Below are positions 26,885-40,125 of a stretch of 64,000 bases of DNA, one piece after another. The position numbers and the translations under genes are program-made. Positions within the stretch are counted from its first letter, which is position 1, and every line of letters starts with the position of its first letter. The notes under the pieces were generated by a model. That model was given only the letters and a program-made list of their open reading frames with translations. It was not told where the DNA came from and ran no database searches. Origin of the DNA: Amaurobius ferox (Eukaryota > Arthropoda > Arachnida > Araneae > Amaurobiidae); the NCBI GenBank assembly GCA_951213105.1, contig OX578140.1, positions 33,323,518-33,387,517 of the forward strand, given 5' to 3'.

Positions 26885-27130
26885 GATTTTCAGCACTTGT
26901 TCAAATAGCTTTGGTTATTCCTCTCTCAACAGCTGTGTGCGAGAGAGGATTTTCAAGTCAAAATAGAATCAGAATTCAAAAATGAAGCAGACTGGGTGAG
27001 AAAAATGTGGATGTTTTAACTCGTCTTTCAGAACTGGGTCCAAACCTTTGTGAAAACAATTGGAATATTGAATGTAAATTTAATTTTGAGAAAGCTGTTC
27101 ATTTATAGAAAAGCCAAAAGCAAAAAAGGT
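26885..27130 (+). pseudogene. hAT transposase C-terminus, broken
   Basis: The plus strand encodes L-S-T-A-V-C-E-R-G-F-S-S-Q-N-R-I-R, the dimerisation-domain signature of hAT transposases, with a stop soon after (in the K-stop-S-R segment) and then L-T-R-L-S-E-L-G-P. No upstream DDE or BED region is recognisable. A decayed fragment. Confidence 0.7.
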
Positions 27131-28800
27131 TGGAATTTTAAAAGAAAAAAAAAAAATTATTTTACTTAATAGATTTTCAATTTTCTTTTAACCTTGTTTG
27201 TTTACAACCATATGGAGAAACTAAGCCAAATGCAAGGTAACAATTTTAAGAGATTTTATCATGAATTATATGATTAGTTATTTTTATGAAAAATACATAG
27301 TTAATTATACAATGACGAATTTATAATTCAAGATTGCTACTCTACTTGGAAAATTGACAGGAAATTAAAAAAATGTGATCCTAAAAGTCCAAAATTTAGT
27401 AAACATTCTAAAACTCATTTCATAAAGTTTATAAGGTATATTAATTGTGCCATCAGATATACAATGTATTTTGCGTATTAACATAAATAGAGTATAGTGC
27501 ATTTCTTAAATCTTATTTTTTTTTTTTTAACGTAGAAAAGTCAGAAATTTATATCCTGCTGGGTGATGATCCTGTAATTTTTTTTAATACAAAATACAAT
27601 AAATTTAATAAATACTTGGAAATTTGAGGGTAATTGTACATTTGTTAAAAATTACTCCTCAGGAAGCAAAATATTCCTTCAAATGAAGTCAGGGAGTATT
27701 TTTACTCTTCTGGAAAAAATTTAGTTCGATCTCTGATTGGAAGTGCAAGAATGACTCGGATTTTGAGAGATCGCTAAAGGAAATAAAAAAATGGTTGAGT
27801 ATGCAAATATGAATTTTATGTAGTTCACAAAAAAATTAGCATATTCAAAAGAGGGATCAGTAGTAGTTCATTATTTTATTCTATAGTAAAGACCAAAAAT
27901 TCTAAAATTTTAAAGAATGGAATGAACATTATTTTAATGTGGGTAACATTTTAAAAGCTTGTATATGTAATTTTATCTCTTATCAGTGATTCTTTATGTT
28001 CTATCTTAAATTTTGATGCAACAGAAAATAGAATTTCAGATTTTTTTTAAAATGTTGTTTTGAGTGCTTTTCTAATCATCATTTTATTGACCTCTGATGA
28101 GCACTAAATTCTGGCTCATGAGCAACAGATTGTGAGCTTCTGTCTTAAAGCCACATGTTTCCAACCAAGGAAACAGTCGACACGATCTAACTTACTACCC
28201 ACCTTCTTTTAAGCTTCTACTCAAGCGGTTGTTTTTGAACTGCCATCTGCCCCATCGAGTCATCTACACCAGCGACTGAAGGCAGTGGAGCAAAAACAGC
28301 AATCGGATTTGTTCCAGCAAGGGAACTAGATTCTACATTTCACTTTCAAATACACTCGGGAATCTCTCTCATTATTTATTAGTTTCGAAATATGAATTAC
28401 TATTTATATACATGGGTGGAAAGGATCTGAATCCCATGTTTCACAGCTTTTGGATAATTAAGAAAAGATAATAAGGATAATTAAGATAATAATTAAGATA
28501 GTTTGGATAATTAAGATAATAATTAAGAAAAATAGAAAAAAAAACTATTACTTTTTTTATATTTGTATTTTCATTACAGTGTATAAACACTTTACATTTT
28601 CTCAATTAAGCTTTTAACTTTTCATTTTACGGTGAATTTATACTATTAAATGCATTCATATATATATGTATACATATATATTTTGCTTGAAGCTCTGTTT
28701 TTTGAATGGAGATGATTTTAACTTCACTTAATATTTAGTGTAAGAAATCACTTTTTGTATTAAATCAAAGCTAATCATCTGCAAAATTTATTAAAAAAAT
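27131..28800. other. Non-coding spacer with simple repeats
   Basis: AT-rich. At 28450-28530 a GGATAATTAAGATAATAATTAAGAT motif is repeated. No gene is visible. Confidence 0.4.
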
Positions 28801-28802
28801 AT

Positions 28803-29095
28803 ATTATGGGATAGCCCAGTGGTTAAGGCATGAGGACTGCACACAGTAGTCCAGTGTTCAATCCTCGAAGCTGCTCCAAATCATTCCCGGATTTACGCAG
28901 AATATGGGCCCGATAAATCTGTAGGTTTCAAAAGTCCATCTGAGAAGTGATGTCTTAGGGGAAGATTGATACGGTCCCTGTAGTTGTCATTTCCATTGAG
29001 TTCTGGTCTAAATTGTGTGGCATTTTCCTGGCCGTTCAAAGTGATACCTCAAATTTTCGCATAAACCAGACAGTCTGGGAAGAAATAAAGATATT
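28803..29095 (+). mobile_element. tRNA-derived SINE
   Basis: The head (28808-28875) has an A-box-like AGTGGTTAAGGCATGAGG and a B-box-like GTTCAATCCTCG, as in a tRNA-derived RNA polymerase III promoter. The body carries GGGGAAGATTGATACGGTCCC, GTTCTGGTCTAAAT and CAGACAGTCTGGG. The body is shared, inverted, with 62700-62925, which shows it is a dispersed family. The open frame at 29013-29198 is just SINE sequence. Confidence 0.75.
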
Positions 29096-29796
29096 AGATT
29101 TAGATTTATTTGTAAAAATACAAAATTTAAGCCTACTACTTAAATGTTGTACATCTTGTGTTTTTCCTGCTTTACTATTGATTGGCTATTCTGTTTAAGA
29201 TATTTTCTTGATTGGCAACACTGGTTTTATATTTTATTCTTTGTTTGGTAACACTGTATTTTAACTTCATGTGTGGTAACAGTTCTGATGAATTTACATC
29301 TCATCTATGCACATTATTTTTCAGTTATAAAAAAATCTCTTTCTTTCTTTCCATAGTTTTTAGAGGTTTAGAATAACCATGTTGTTCAAAGTAACAAGGC
29401 TATTCAATGAAAAGAACTATTAGAAGGCATGTTTTGCATACACCTCCTAATGATTTTACAATTTATTGCCTTTTACCCATTGTTATTCATTCTCTTTTTA
29501 TAATTTATGTTAATTCAGATTGTTTTTCTGTTCATTTATTGACTTGCATTCCATTAACATCGTAATCTAGTAATCAATAAAATTCTTTTGATTAGTTTTG
29601 GGTGCTAAACTATATCTCTTCAAGTTCAATTTTCACTCTTATAGTTGGTTATCTCCTTAATTTCATTTTATTTATATGCTGCAATTAGTGCAATAAATAG
29701 ATATAATTTTAATGTACAGTTATATTACAAAGGATTTTGTATTGTTAATCTAACATGTAATAAATTCAGAAAAGCAATCACTGCACACACACATGT
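29096..29796. other. Non-coding spacer
   Basis: AT-rich. No gene recognised. Confidence 0.4.
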
Positions 29797-30628
29797 ATAT
29801 AAAGGGTGATGGGAAAATGTCTGGCCAAACTTTAAAGGGGGTTAGAGGGGACGAATATAAAAGGATTCCCAGTACAATGCGTGTCCGGAAATGCCACATG
29901 AAGGTTGTAGAGGGCGCTATGTAGGTTAGTCAAAACAAGTCGGCAATGCAGGGAGCTGTCATTCCCTGCTGTGATTTCATACAGCATGCAGCGCGTCAGG
30001 AATGCTGAACTAGCAGATATCCATCTGACGTATGGAGCTGCGAATGGAAATGGGAGAGCTGTGCTAAGGTTGTACAGGGAACGATTTCCCAACAGAGAAA
30101 TACCGAATCGCCAAACTTTCGCGGGAGTGCACAGACAGCTTTGCAAAAGCGGGTCCTTCAATGCCATCAACATCAGTGGATTGGTCGAGGTGGACCTGTT
30201 CCCTGGCCGCCATGATCACCAGATCTGTCCTGCTTGGATTTCTTTCTGTGGGGCCACTTGAAAAACATCATCTATGATAACACTGTGGACTCTGCCGACG
30301 ATCTCGTGCCCAGATTGGCTGTTGCTGCTGGAGATGTGCAGGACATGGCTGGTGTTTTTGCTAAGGTACACAGTCTTATGCGGCAGCGATGTGAAGCTTG
30401 TATTATGGTTGGTGGTCCCTCTTTCGAGCATTTGCTGTGATACATTGATTTAATAAAGGGCTTGTTACATTTGTTTGTGTCTCTTTCCTTTTACCTTTCC
30501 ACTTTCTTTACTCTCCAGGGCTTTTACGAGGCATTTCCGGACACGCATTGTACTGTGAATCTTTTTATATTCGCCCCCTTTAACCCCCTTTAAAATTTGG
30601 CCAGACATTTTCCGATCACCCTGTATAT
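29797..30628 (+). mobile_element. Internally deleted DNA transposon with DUF4817-like helix-turn-helix
   Basis: Terminal inverted repeats exceed 80 bp: AGGGTGATGGGAAAATGTCTGG on the left matches the reverse complement of CCAGACATTTTCCGATCACCCT on the right, and the match continues through GTGTCCGGAAATGCC. Inside, 29971-30180 encodes N-A-E-L-A-D-I-H-L-T-Y-G-A-A-N-G-N-G-R-A, the start of transposases with a DUF4817-type helix-turn-helix. A C-terminal piece with D-F-F-L-W-G-H-L-K-N-I-I-Y follows directly in another frame. The catalytic core between them is missing, so the copy is non-autonomous. Confidence 0.8.
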
Positions 30629-32398
30629 AGATATATATGTATTCAGTGCTTTTTTCTGAATTTTATACATATAAAACTAAAAGTAAAATTCTGATGCGAT
30701 ATGTCCTACAAACTAACAAATTTTAGTTTGTGGAAAAATAGTACCATACGGTGGGGTAATTTGTACTCCTCCCCCCCCCCAAAAAAATCTCATTTTTAAA
30801 ATGCATTTACAGATAAATTAAAATTTTGCCATCTCATATATAAAGAGGTGATAAAATTTCAGCCATATCTGTAAATGCATTTAAAAAGTAAGGTTGATTC
30901 TTTTTGCAGTTTTGAGTTTAAGTTACCATATTTGATGGTAATAAAAAAATTTGTACTTATCCACCTTCATAAGAATTTTTTTTAGGCATTACATATTGTT
31001 GCAGTTTAAAAGGATGCAAAGGTGCTGCAGGATATTCTCTGTGGTATTATTGTTAAAACTAGTTAAAGAACCCATTTATGGGACCAAGAAAGTTGGCCAT
31101 TATATGAAGGCGATAACTATGCCAAGTAAAACATAATAATCATTGTCCAATATGATAAATGGACCAAGTTTTAAGAATGTAAATAAATATGCATAAAAAT
31201 GATAAAGAAACTTACATTGACTTACATTGTCACAAAATTTTAATTATTTATGCTGTATCATAAATTTACATTAAGATGCACTGAATTGAATGATCAGTTA
31301 TTATAAAATTAGATCACTATAAGGCATAAGGCACACAAGCATTGTTTTCTGTCCGTTTTGGGGATGTTAAGTGCTGGTGTAAAATAATTTCTGAAGCTTG
31401 TTACACGAGAACGTCCGCATTCTGGTGTGACAAGCTCCAGGCATTCTTTTAACCCCAACACACAGCGTCCCCAAATTGGATGGGAGACAATGCTCATGTG
31501 TCCTATGCCTAAGGTGTCATTTTTATCAAAAAAGTTTGATAGCATTTTGTTTGAAGTTTTTCTTCATATACCTTCCACCAGTTTTGCAAGTTCTTTTAAT
31601 ATGAATTCAATATAATTGCACAGTTTTATAAAGCAAACATTTTTTTTTGTGCATTTACAACATTTGTTTCAGCATTTTAAGGAAGATCAACATTGCTTTC
31701 CTAACAATATAGCATTTTATCACTAGAAATAGGTTCAATTATACTTTCACTGTTAGAAATGTTTTCATAATTTCATTCTTCAGATGTTTTTAGATTTAGC
31801 AATTTGACACATATTACACTGTTGTCAAAATTGGAAAATGAATTATTTTTGTTTTACTACTTTATCATTTGGGATTTCATTGAATTTTGGTATACAGCTC
31901 ATATTTACACAATGTACAAGTGGTCACTTTATGGGAAAATTTAATCATACAGATACGAAAACCAGTGGTTCTTACTTCCACCTGAATAAGTGAATTTAAA
32001 TGATTAATAAATAACTTGAATAAATAACCTTACTTCCACTTAACTAGGTTTTACTGTATAATGAATTTACTTTTTCTAAGTCCATTAAATAAATCTTGAA
32101 TTCTAAGACCATTAAATAAATCTTGAAAACACTCATTCTGCACTAGTAAAATCTGTAGCAAAATATTACTTCTTATTATGTCCTATAGAAGGTACGTTTT
32201 GGTGATATCATATACACTTTTCACAAAAGATTTAGATTTAGAGGACATAACATGATAACAGTACTACATGAAATTTTTTTTATCTGTCAAAATAATTTAA
32301 AACTTTAGTATAATTTAGTAAGAAAAATATATTTAAAATAATTGAAAGAAATTACCTGAGAAAATATAACTAATATTCATACATAATTTAAGATATAG
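30629..32398. other. Non-coding, one MITE and an unknown fragment
   Basis: Around 31340-31545 the minus strand keeps an open frame with W-G-R-C-V-L-G-L-K-E-C-L-E-L-V-T-P-E-C-G, which looks coding-like but unrecognised and may be an old transposon or gene piece. The rest is AT-rich. Confidence 0.35.
30785..30895. mobile_element. Small palindromic MITE
   Basis: AAATGCATTTACAGATA on the left is mirrored by TATCTGTAAATGCATTT on the right, with further pairing of AAATTTTGCCATCTC and GAGGTGATAAAATTT. About 110 bp in all, non-coding. Confidence 0.65.
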
Positions 32399-32402
32399 AA
32401 TA

Positions 32403-32948
32403 TACAAGGTGTTTCAAAAAGATTGCACATGGAAATATCTCTTTAGTTGGTCATAGACCCATGGTTGGTTATAGACCCATGGCTTCAATTTAAAAAAAAG
32501 CTTTAATTAAGATAGACTATTATTGTATGCAAATTTTGACCATGTGATATTCTTCAGTTAAAAAGTACAAAAATTTATTATGCTGGCCCCCTACAAATTT
32601 CTTATCCGATGGGTAATTGGGGACTGCTTAAAATTTTAGTTGAAGATAGGTATGCATGCAAGTTTTTTAATGTAAATATTCTCCCAATGAAATTGAATAT
32701 TTGTACAACCCCTGAGATCCATGTTTCATTGTCTGTTTTAAAGGGGAAAAAGGGTATTTGCAATGAGAACTTCTGTTGTGGAGGAACTATATAAAAAATC
32801 AAATTTTGTACATTTTAACAAAAAAACATCATGTGACTAAATCTGACATAGTCTGAAATCTTATTTAAAGTATTTCTTAAATTGGACCATGAGGCTGCGA
32901 CCAAAGATATTTAGTCATGTAATCCTTAATTGAAACATCCTGTATATA
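32403..32948. mobile_element. MITE of about 545 bp
   Basis: The ends TACAAGGTGTTTCA and TGAAACATCCTGTA are inverted repeats. Internal direct repeats GTCATAGACCCATGG and GTTATAGACCCATGG are adjacent. Both strands carry incidental open frames across 32602-32802, with no known motif. Confidence 0.6.
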
Positions 32949-33555
32949 GATTGGTGTCCATTGTGTTGTTTCCCTTTAAACTTTCTGGGGAATTTCTCAA
33001 GTAAACTTTATCAACCGTTAATCAAATAATAAATAATATTTTTGCTCCAAACCAATTTAGAGAGTATCCGAATTGAACAAGCTGAAATTTAGTATGTATC
33101 CCTGGTAACAACAGGTTTCTCTACTAGTATAAAAAATAACTCCAAAAATTAAAATTTCCATCCTAAAATGACTATATTATATTTTTTCGAAATTTTCTCT
33201 TTCCTCAATCAAAAAAAGGAAGAAAAAACGCCCTATAAACCAGGGCTTGAGAAATATCGTCTCAATCTGGAAGCCAGGCCGAAAAGTTAGAAGCTAGCTT
33301 TTAATTTATGGTATTTTGCATTTTGATGATGTTTGTTATAAAACACTTATGATAAATAGTCACACTAGTATAACTATACACAAATGTTGACACTAACACT
33401 TAAAATATTTCAATTTAATTTTGATTTTTTCAAATTTAAATGTATAAGGGTAGCAAAAAAAATATATATATTTATTAACATAATATAAGAATATTCAAAT
33501 TTAAAACATTATTTTTACATTAGTAGCTTTACTGTGCACATATAAAATCATTCTG
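32949..33555. other. Non-coding spacer
   Basis: AT-rich with no gene recognised. Confidence 0.4.
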
Positions 33556-33559
33556 CATT

Positions 33560-34570
33560 TCATCTGTGTTGACCATGTATATGTCTTTTGGTTTTGAAGC
33601 AAAGTACCATTCATCCACAATTTTTGAAGGATTAAAATCTTTCATAGACAGACCATTTATACTGATCATAATTAAGTCGTTTAATATCTCAATTCGATCG
33701 AAATTTCATTTCTATTAAGTTCATATAACTGAAACTTCTTTCACAGCATATTGTAGAAACAGGCAAAACTGATATAATAGATGATAATAATCCTAAATAG
33801 GAAATCTATTTTCATCGCTCAGAGATAATTCTAAAATTTCAGCAAACTTTTCCTTTTTCTTAGAACTTTGAATTTATACCACTCATTTTGGAGAGCAGGT
33901 AAATATTCTTATTTAATATTTTGTGAATAAAGTTTCTTTTGGAAATGTTCTGCAAGCATTATAATTTCATCATTTTCATAGTTTCTTAGATTACTTCCCC
34001 TTGGCAATTAAAGGTATCAAAAGTATTAGTAATATTTTCAAGTTCCTTCATGGCACAAAAATCATTCTTCTAGGTATCTAATTGCATGTTGAATTAACTT
34101 TTCTTTCTCAGAATAATTTGATTCTTTTGACACTGAATTTCAGTAATGCAATTGTATACTTTGATAAATGCCATTTGAAGAAGTGTTATTTATAAATTAT
34201 ATTCATGATGTCCTGGTGTATTAATTAATGTTTCAAAATATTTTATTGTACTTTTAGTGTGGAATTCAATTGTGTTAAGAAATAATTCTCGTTAAAATAT
34301 GAGAGAGAGACTTTTGATTTGTTTTAAATAATCAAAACTAAAATGAAGCATGCTATAAGACTTTCTAAATGTGTTATATCACAGTTGCAGTCTCTTAACA
34401 GGGCATATAAAGCACCAGCTTTGCTCAAAACTCATCTAATGTCACTCAAATACCCAAATTTCTTTATTTTCCTGTTAAGGCATTCTGCTACATGTTTCGA
34501 TTCCCTCATTCTTTTTGGTGAGTGTTGGCAAAATTTGTACAAAGTTCTCGAGGTTGTATCAAGATCTTGA
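33560..34570 (-). pseudogene. hAT-type transposase-derived pseudogene
   Basis: On the minus strand around 34560-34360 the reading H-S-P-K-R-M-R-E-S-K-H-V-A-E-C-L and K-K-F-G-Y-L-S-D-I-R, then a stop, then S-K-A-G-A-L-Y-A-L-L-R-D, resembles hAT-derived proteins of the KIAA1586/ZMYM type. A stop stands where these proteins usually have Trp. The 3' part near 33640-33560 is open with similar character. Several frame breaks lie between. Inactive. Confidence 0.6.
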
Positions 34571-35500
34571 ATGTATTTCACATTTTTTAATCAGGTATGA
34601 GATTGCAGAAAGCGCGAAAAAGAGAAAATTTTGAATTTATAAAAAAGTGTGCTATGAACACCAATTTACTTTACATAGTTAATTGTAAAATGTAATCAAA
34701 AGTTCATCTTGTGTAATCAAATCTATCGAAATGGAAACATACAAATTTAAATACATATTTTATGAAATTTTAATTTTTCTGTGATACAGAATTAAAATAT
34801 CTCATCTTCAACAATGCTTCCACATATATATTAAGATCTACATAAATCACAAACTTTAGGTCTTCTATTCACTGATCTGATAATTCCACACAGTGACACT
34901 ACTGAAAATTAGCTCTTCATTTCATTAATAATATGTTTCTAAACAACTTTTATGAATACAACATAAAATAATTATAAATATTTCAGTGAATGCAGACGGA
35001 TTGCATAAGTGGAAAATTTTTTCACAATTTTAGGAGATATACCAAGGATCATGTACAAATGCTGTTTATCGTGATACTGCTGCAAAATTGACATTTGAAA
35101 AATATTTTTTTTATATATAGCATGAAATAATTATAAAAATTCTAGTTGATGCAAATAGATTACAAAAGTGAGAGAAAGTTAATTGTTGGTCCTCATGACA
35201 CAGAGAAATCGTCATGGGCAAAAAGATCTTCAATCGCAGAGAAACATGTTTCCAGATGTAAGGTGGAAAAGCACAAATGACCTGTGGATATTCTGAGGAA
35301 AGTGGAGAAATTTTGGAATTTGCAAGGAAAATAGAAAGCCCACGGAAAGGAAATTCCCTGAGCAGAAAACAAGAAAAATGGAAATATGCAGGAAAATAAA
35401 AACCAATACAAAAGCGGAAATACTCAGGAAAATAGGAACCAATATAAAAGCGGAAATTCACAGATCTATAGAAGAATCTTATGCTTGTTATAAACACCCC
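34571..35500. other. Non-coding spacer with a small tandem repeat
   Basis: Open frames at 35111-35497 on the minus strand overlap each other and arise from A-rich plus-strand sequence. CAGGAAAATA.(A/G)AACCAATA.AAAAGCGGAAAT is tandemly duplicated near 35392-35460 (about 36 bp). No gene is supported. Confidence 0.45.
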
Positions 35501-35507
35501 GGATAGA

Positions 35508-36480
35508 ATATTACGAAATAAGGTTTTATTGAATTTAATACTTGGTTACATCACCATGTGCCCTGATCACTGCTTAGATCTTACGGGGTATACTGTCCAA
35601 ATGGGGTCAGATAGCATCTGCAGTGATGTTGGCCTACTCATTCATCAATCTGGTCATCAATTCCACTAGTGACTGTGGACGTGCAACACTCCTGTTGACA
35701 GCAATTTCCAAAACATCCCACATTTTCTTGATGACATTACTGTCAGGCGAATTGGCGGGTCAAGTGAGGTGGAGATTAACCTAATGTTCTGCGAACCAGT
35801 GCTGAACATATTTGGTGTGATGCATGGTACAATTGTCATCTTGATAGACAGGTTCGGTGACAAGGACCTCTCCATGGAGAAAGTTCGTATAAGGGACGAC
35901 ATGGTCATCCAAGATGGGGATATAATCCACAACCTTCATCTCATTGTTGACTTTCATCAGTGGTTAAATGCCAGTGGCCGAAATACACCCCCAAAACATC
36001 ATACTCCCACCACCAAGCTGCATTGATCTTTGGAGACAGTCCGGATGATATGCCTCTCTGGACCTCCTGGTGATGCGGAAAAAAGAGTCATAGGCATAAA
36101 AGCAGAAGCATGATTCGTCTGACCATACTACACATTGCCAGTCGTCCAGTGTCAATATTCTTGAACCCATTAGAGTCTCTGAGACTGTTTTTGGGGCTGC
36201 TGTGATCCAAGGACATCACCGGGGTATACGGCTGAATAATTCCATGCGATGCAGCTTCCTGCGCTGGGTGCGCTCAGAAATAGACGGACCTAGTTCAGCA
36301 TTAATCTCTGCCACCAATGGTTCCCTGGTTTGGAAGCAATTAGCGGTAGCCATGAGCCTCACATGCAAACGATCTCTCAGTGTTAGTATCATCTTGCGGC
36401 CAGCATTGCATTGCCAGGAACTATTTGTTCCGAACAAACACCATTCTTTATGCACTGTACTTGCTGTAGATCACAGGCGC
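35508..36480 (-). pseudogene. Tc1/mariner transposase, broken
   Basis: Minus strand. The N-terminal part (36455-36216) has L-R-D-R-L-H-V-R-L-M-A-T-A and T-R-E-P-L-V-A-E-I-N-A-E-L, the Tc1 helix-turn-helix region. The middle (36170-35964) has V-V-W-S-D-E-S-C-F with the first catalytic Asp, and S-M-M-F-W-G-C-I. The C-terminal part (35932-35666) is a frame-shifted remnant of the second and third catalytic regions. At least two frameshifts separate the pieces. Confidence 0.85.
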
Positions 36481-36779
36481 TGACTTTCAAAAATTTCGGG
36501 AGATGCTCAAAAATTAAAATGTCTTTAAAAGTTTTAATCGTTCGGGAAAATGGTAGCTTATCATGAATTTAATGAAGTCCTACAAGGTTTGCAAAATTGA
36601 TCAAGATGAAACATAAACCTATGCAGAACTTATATCTCCATCGGGGGGCATTTCCAGACCAAAATCCAGGATGGGAAGAGCGGGGCAAATGGCCTAAAAA
36701 ATGTAAAACTTAAACAAGAAAAGTATATTGCACTCTTATTTGCTAGTAATTTCTGTTATTACTTATACAAAATGTATTT

Positions 36780-38065
36780 AATAGGACTTGTGCTCTCTTT
36801 ATGAACTCGTCTTTCAGCGATTAAATCCATGTTCAATTTGGCAGCTATCTCCTTATGAACATGCAGAATAGCCATGCTATTTATTCTGTGCTGCTTCATT
36901 GTAGATCTTAAGTAAGTCTTGAGTCATCGGAGAGTAGAAAAAGATCTTTCAGCTGTATAGGTTAATATTCGGTTTAATTTACAGAACTCTGGTATGAGAG
37001 AGCGGAGAGAAATGTTTTCTTTTCTACATTAAAAAATTAAACTATATCGAATGTACTGTTAATTTCTGCAGAATTCGCCTTAACAGTGTCCCAAAATATA
37101 TCTCGGTGAAGCGACAACCTTTTACCATCAAATTCCAAATCGTAAAAAGATACTATTTGTTCTTCACTTTTATCTTTATTGAGGGCAAAGTTTTCAATCA
37201 TGGAAAGATGCTCAATCGTCTTTTTCTCAAATCTTTTTACGGAGGAATCTTTCTTTTTTTCTCAAATCCTTTTCAGGGAACTTATGACATTGTCCACTAA
37301 TTGAAAGTAAATTTGACGATATCTTTCTTTAGATGACTGAAATTAATGAGGATCACTTCCCTCGTCAAATCTTCATGCAATTTTTCTAATCCATGGAAGG
37401 ACAGGATCTTCTAAATCCAATTCTACACCTTTTTTTATTACTTCTTCCTATAAATCCTCAAAATTCTTTTCTTCTCTCTGAATCTGAATAGACTGTACTA
37501 CACTTTTGATGTAATTATTTGCAGCTTGAAAGTTCAAGGATGTTTTTTGAAGAGCAATATTTAATGTCTCCACTCTTTGAAAGACAAAAATAACAATTTT
37601 TGTCATAAAGAAAAATTCGAATTCTTGATTTTTTTAAAGAAAGCCATTAACTTTTGCTCTTGCTTTCCTAACTTCCTTGCACATACCTTCAAGGAACTTA
37701 AAAGACCATTTCGTATTTTTTTTCCAATGATGAAATGGAGCTAACTCTCAAACACCATCTAGTTGGGCAGAATGGTTGCAAGGAAACTGCATCGTCTAAA
37801 CCCAATTGAAACGTTTGGAAAAATTTTAATATCTTTGGAAATCCTCTTACAAACAATATTAGTTCATGCACCAAAGTTAAGAAATTATGAATTATTTGTA
37901 ATTTGCACATACTGCCCTGCACTACCAAATTTAAAGTATGCACGAAACAATGAATATAAATAGCCCTTTGCTCAATCGACAAAATCCTTGATTGCAGTCC
38001 TGAAAGATGGCTGCTGACATAGCAGCTCCATTGCAGGGTGATTTTCAAATGAATTGCCTTTTTCA
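36780..38065 (-). pseudogene. hAT transposase-like pseudogene (ZMYM/KIAA1586 type)
   Basis: Minus strand. 38048-37698 reads I-Y-I-H-C-F-V-H-T-L-N-L-V-V-Q and later F-C-P-T-R-W, both typical of hAT-like transposases of the DUF4371 group. Near 36960-36790 the dimerisation signature A-E-R-S-F-S-T-L-R appears with a stop just after it, then L-K-T-Y-L-R-S-T-M and M-A-I-L-H-V-H-K. The order agrees with one gene of about 1.3 kb. Stops and frameshifts throughout show it is dead. Confidence 0.75.
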
Positions 38066-38517
38066 GCTTTACATCACATAAAAATGTGATTTAGATTATA
38101 AATAAAATTATACTCTGTTATCAATTTTTTGTAATCTTTTATACTAGATAAGAAGGAACAATATGGCTTCCATTAGCTTTGTTACTAACTGCAGAAATCA
38201 AAACCTATTTAAAATAATAGTAGTAACACTCATGAGATGTACAGGGGACCCATATAAAATTTAAATCTTAATAATTATATTTTAAAGGAATCACTTGCAA
38301 TTCTGTTAATTAAAATTTAAAACCATATTTTTTAATTCATATACAAAAGCTAATCTAGTTTTAGAGCATAAAAAGAGACTTCTCTATGTGTGGTGTTTTG
38401 AGTTGGGACATGCAAATTTATTACTTAAAAACTAAAAATAATAGAAAATAACTAATATTCTTGAAACATAAACACTTTTATGACTACATTTTTTAAATTA
38501 TAAACTAATGGTTCTAA
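38066..38517. other. Non-coding spacer
   Basis: AT-rich with no gene. Confidence 0.4.
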
Positions 38518-40125
38518 TCTATATATACTAATTGCCAAGTGTCTGTCTGTCTGTCTGTCATGCTTTTTTTAGGCACTTCCCGAATAGAGACTTGCAATTT
38601 GGTTGCACACCGCTCGGTAGTTCGATAAACCCCCTGGAAAAATGGAATTTTTCAATAACGTTCTCTAGAGGGGATGCTCCACACCAAAACGTTCGAAAAG
38701 TGAAATGATAAGAAAGCATGCTTTGGGATAAGAAACTTCAAATTTGGTGTATGGGCAAATCGTTTGAAAGGAAGAAAGTGTGCAATTTCAGATTTCCAAT
38801 ATTTTCTACTTAAGGCGATGCCGCACACCAAAATGTTCGATTTACCGAATAAATGAGAAAAAACTCCTTTACAATTTGATAGAGGCTTGAAATTTGGTAT
38901 ATAGGCTAGCCATTTGACGAAAACACCCAAGACGAATATAAGATAATATTTTCAAAAATGTTCATTTAAGGGGGTGCTCCAGAGTAAAACGTTCGAAAAG
39001 TGAATTGATAAAAAAACATGCTTAGGAATGAGATAGAGATATCAAATTTGGTGTGAGGGTAGATAGTTTGAAAGGAAGAAAGTGTACAATTTCAGGTTAC
39101 CAATATTTTCTACTTTAGGGGGTGTGCCTTACACAAAAATGTTCGGTTTTCGGAATAAAGGAGAAACGCCCCTTTTAAAACGTGAAAGAGGCTTGATATA
39201 TGGTTTATGGGCGAATCATCTGATAGAAATCACAAAAACAATAGAGTTTTTCAAAAATGTATATTTAAGAGGGTGGGTTCTCCACACAAAATAATTCGAA
39301 AGGTGAAATGCTAGAAAAGCATGCTTCGCAATGAGATAAAGACTTTAAATTTGGTGTACGGGTAAAAAGTTGGAAAGGAAGAAAGTGAGCAATTTCAATT
39401 TTCCAACATTTGCTATTGTAGGGGATGCCGCTCACTAAAATGTTCGATTTGCCAAACAAATGAAAAACGCCTCCTTTACAATGTGATAGGGGCTTGAAAT
39501 TTAGTATATGGGCTAACCATTTGACAAAAAAACCAAAGATGAATACGGTTTGACAAAAATGTTCATTAACGGGGTGCTACATAGAAAAAAAAATTCGAGA
39601 GGTGAAGTGATAGAAAAAACATCTTTCTCGATAGGATAGAGACTTCAGATTTGGTGTACGGATAAATAGTTTGGAAGGAAGAAAGTGTGAAATTTTAGAT
39701 TTCCAATATTTGCTGCTTTAAAGAGTGCCACAAGCTAATACGTTCGATTTTCGGAATAAATGAGGGACACTTCCTTTTAAATGTGATAGAGGCTTGATAT
39801 TTGGTACAGCTAATGATCTGATAAAAAACCCAAGGCAAACAGAGTTTTTCAAAAATGTTCATTTATGGGTGTGCTTCACAGAAAAAAGTTCGAAAGGAGA
39901 AATAATAAAATAGGGGTGCCTCGGGATAAGATAGACTTTAATGTGGTGAACGGGTAGATAAATCGAAAGGAAGAAATGCAGAAATTAAGTTTCCCAATAT
40001 TTTCTTCTTTAGGGGGTTCTTTTGATTTTTGTTGAATAAATGTGAAATGCGAATTATTAAAAAATTTATATTATTCAGGGGTTGCTTATTGCGAGACCGT
40101 TGATTTTCAAAGGGTATTCGGCTAG
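38518..40125 (+). mobile_element. Non-autonomous Helitron, copy 2
   Basis: Same ends as 1563-2987 (TCTATATATACTAATTGCC at the start, CTAG at the end) and the same insertion between A (38517) and T (40126). The interior alternates blocks of roughly 150 bp bearing GGGG(A/T)TGC..CACACC, AAACGTTCGAAAAGTGAAATGATA and AATTTCAGATTTCCAATATTTTCTACTT. No Rep/helicase coding. It is longer than copy 1 by about 180 bp through a different number of internal blocks. Confidence 0.75.

Noticed and set aside
28803..28880. A functional tRNA gene
   Set aside because: The A and B boxes are present but the sequence continues into a SINE body and no cloverleaf acceptor stem was seen.
29013..29198. A 61-codon frame with cysteines
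   Set aside because: It lies in the SINE body and its 3' flank.
35111..35497. Overlapping minus-strand frames of 70-128 codons rich in F and S
   Set aside because: Three frames are open at once because the plus strand is A/G-rich; there is no recognisable domain.
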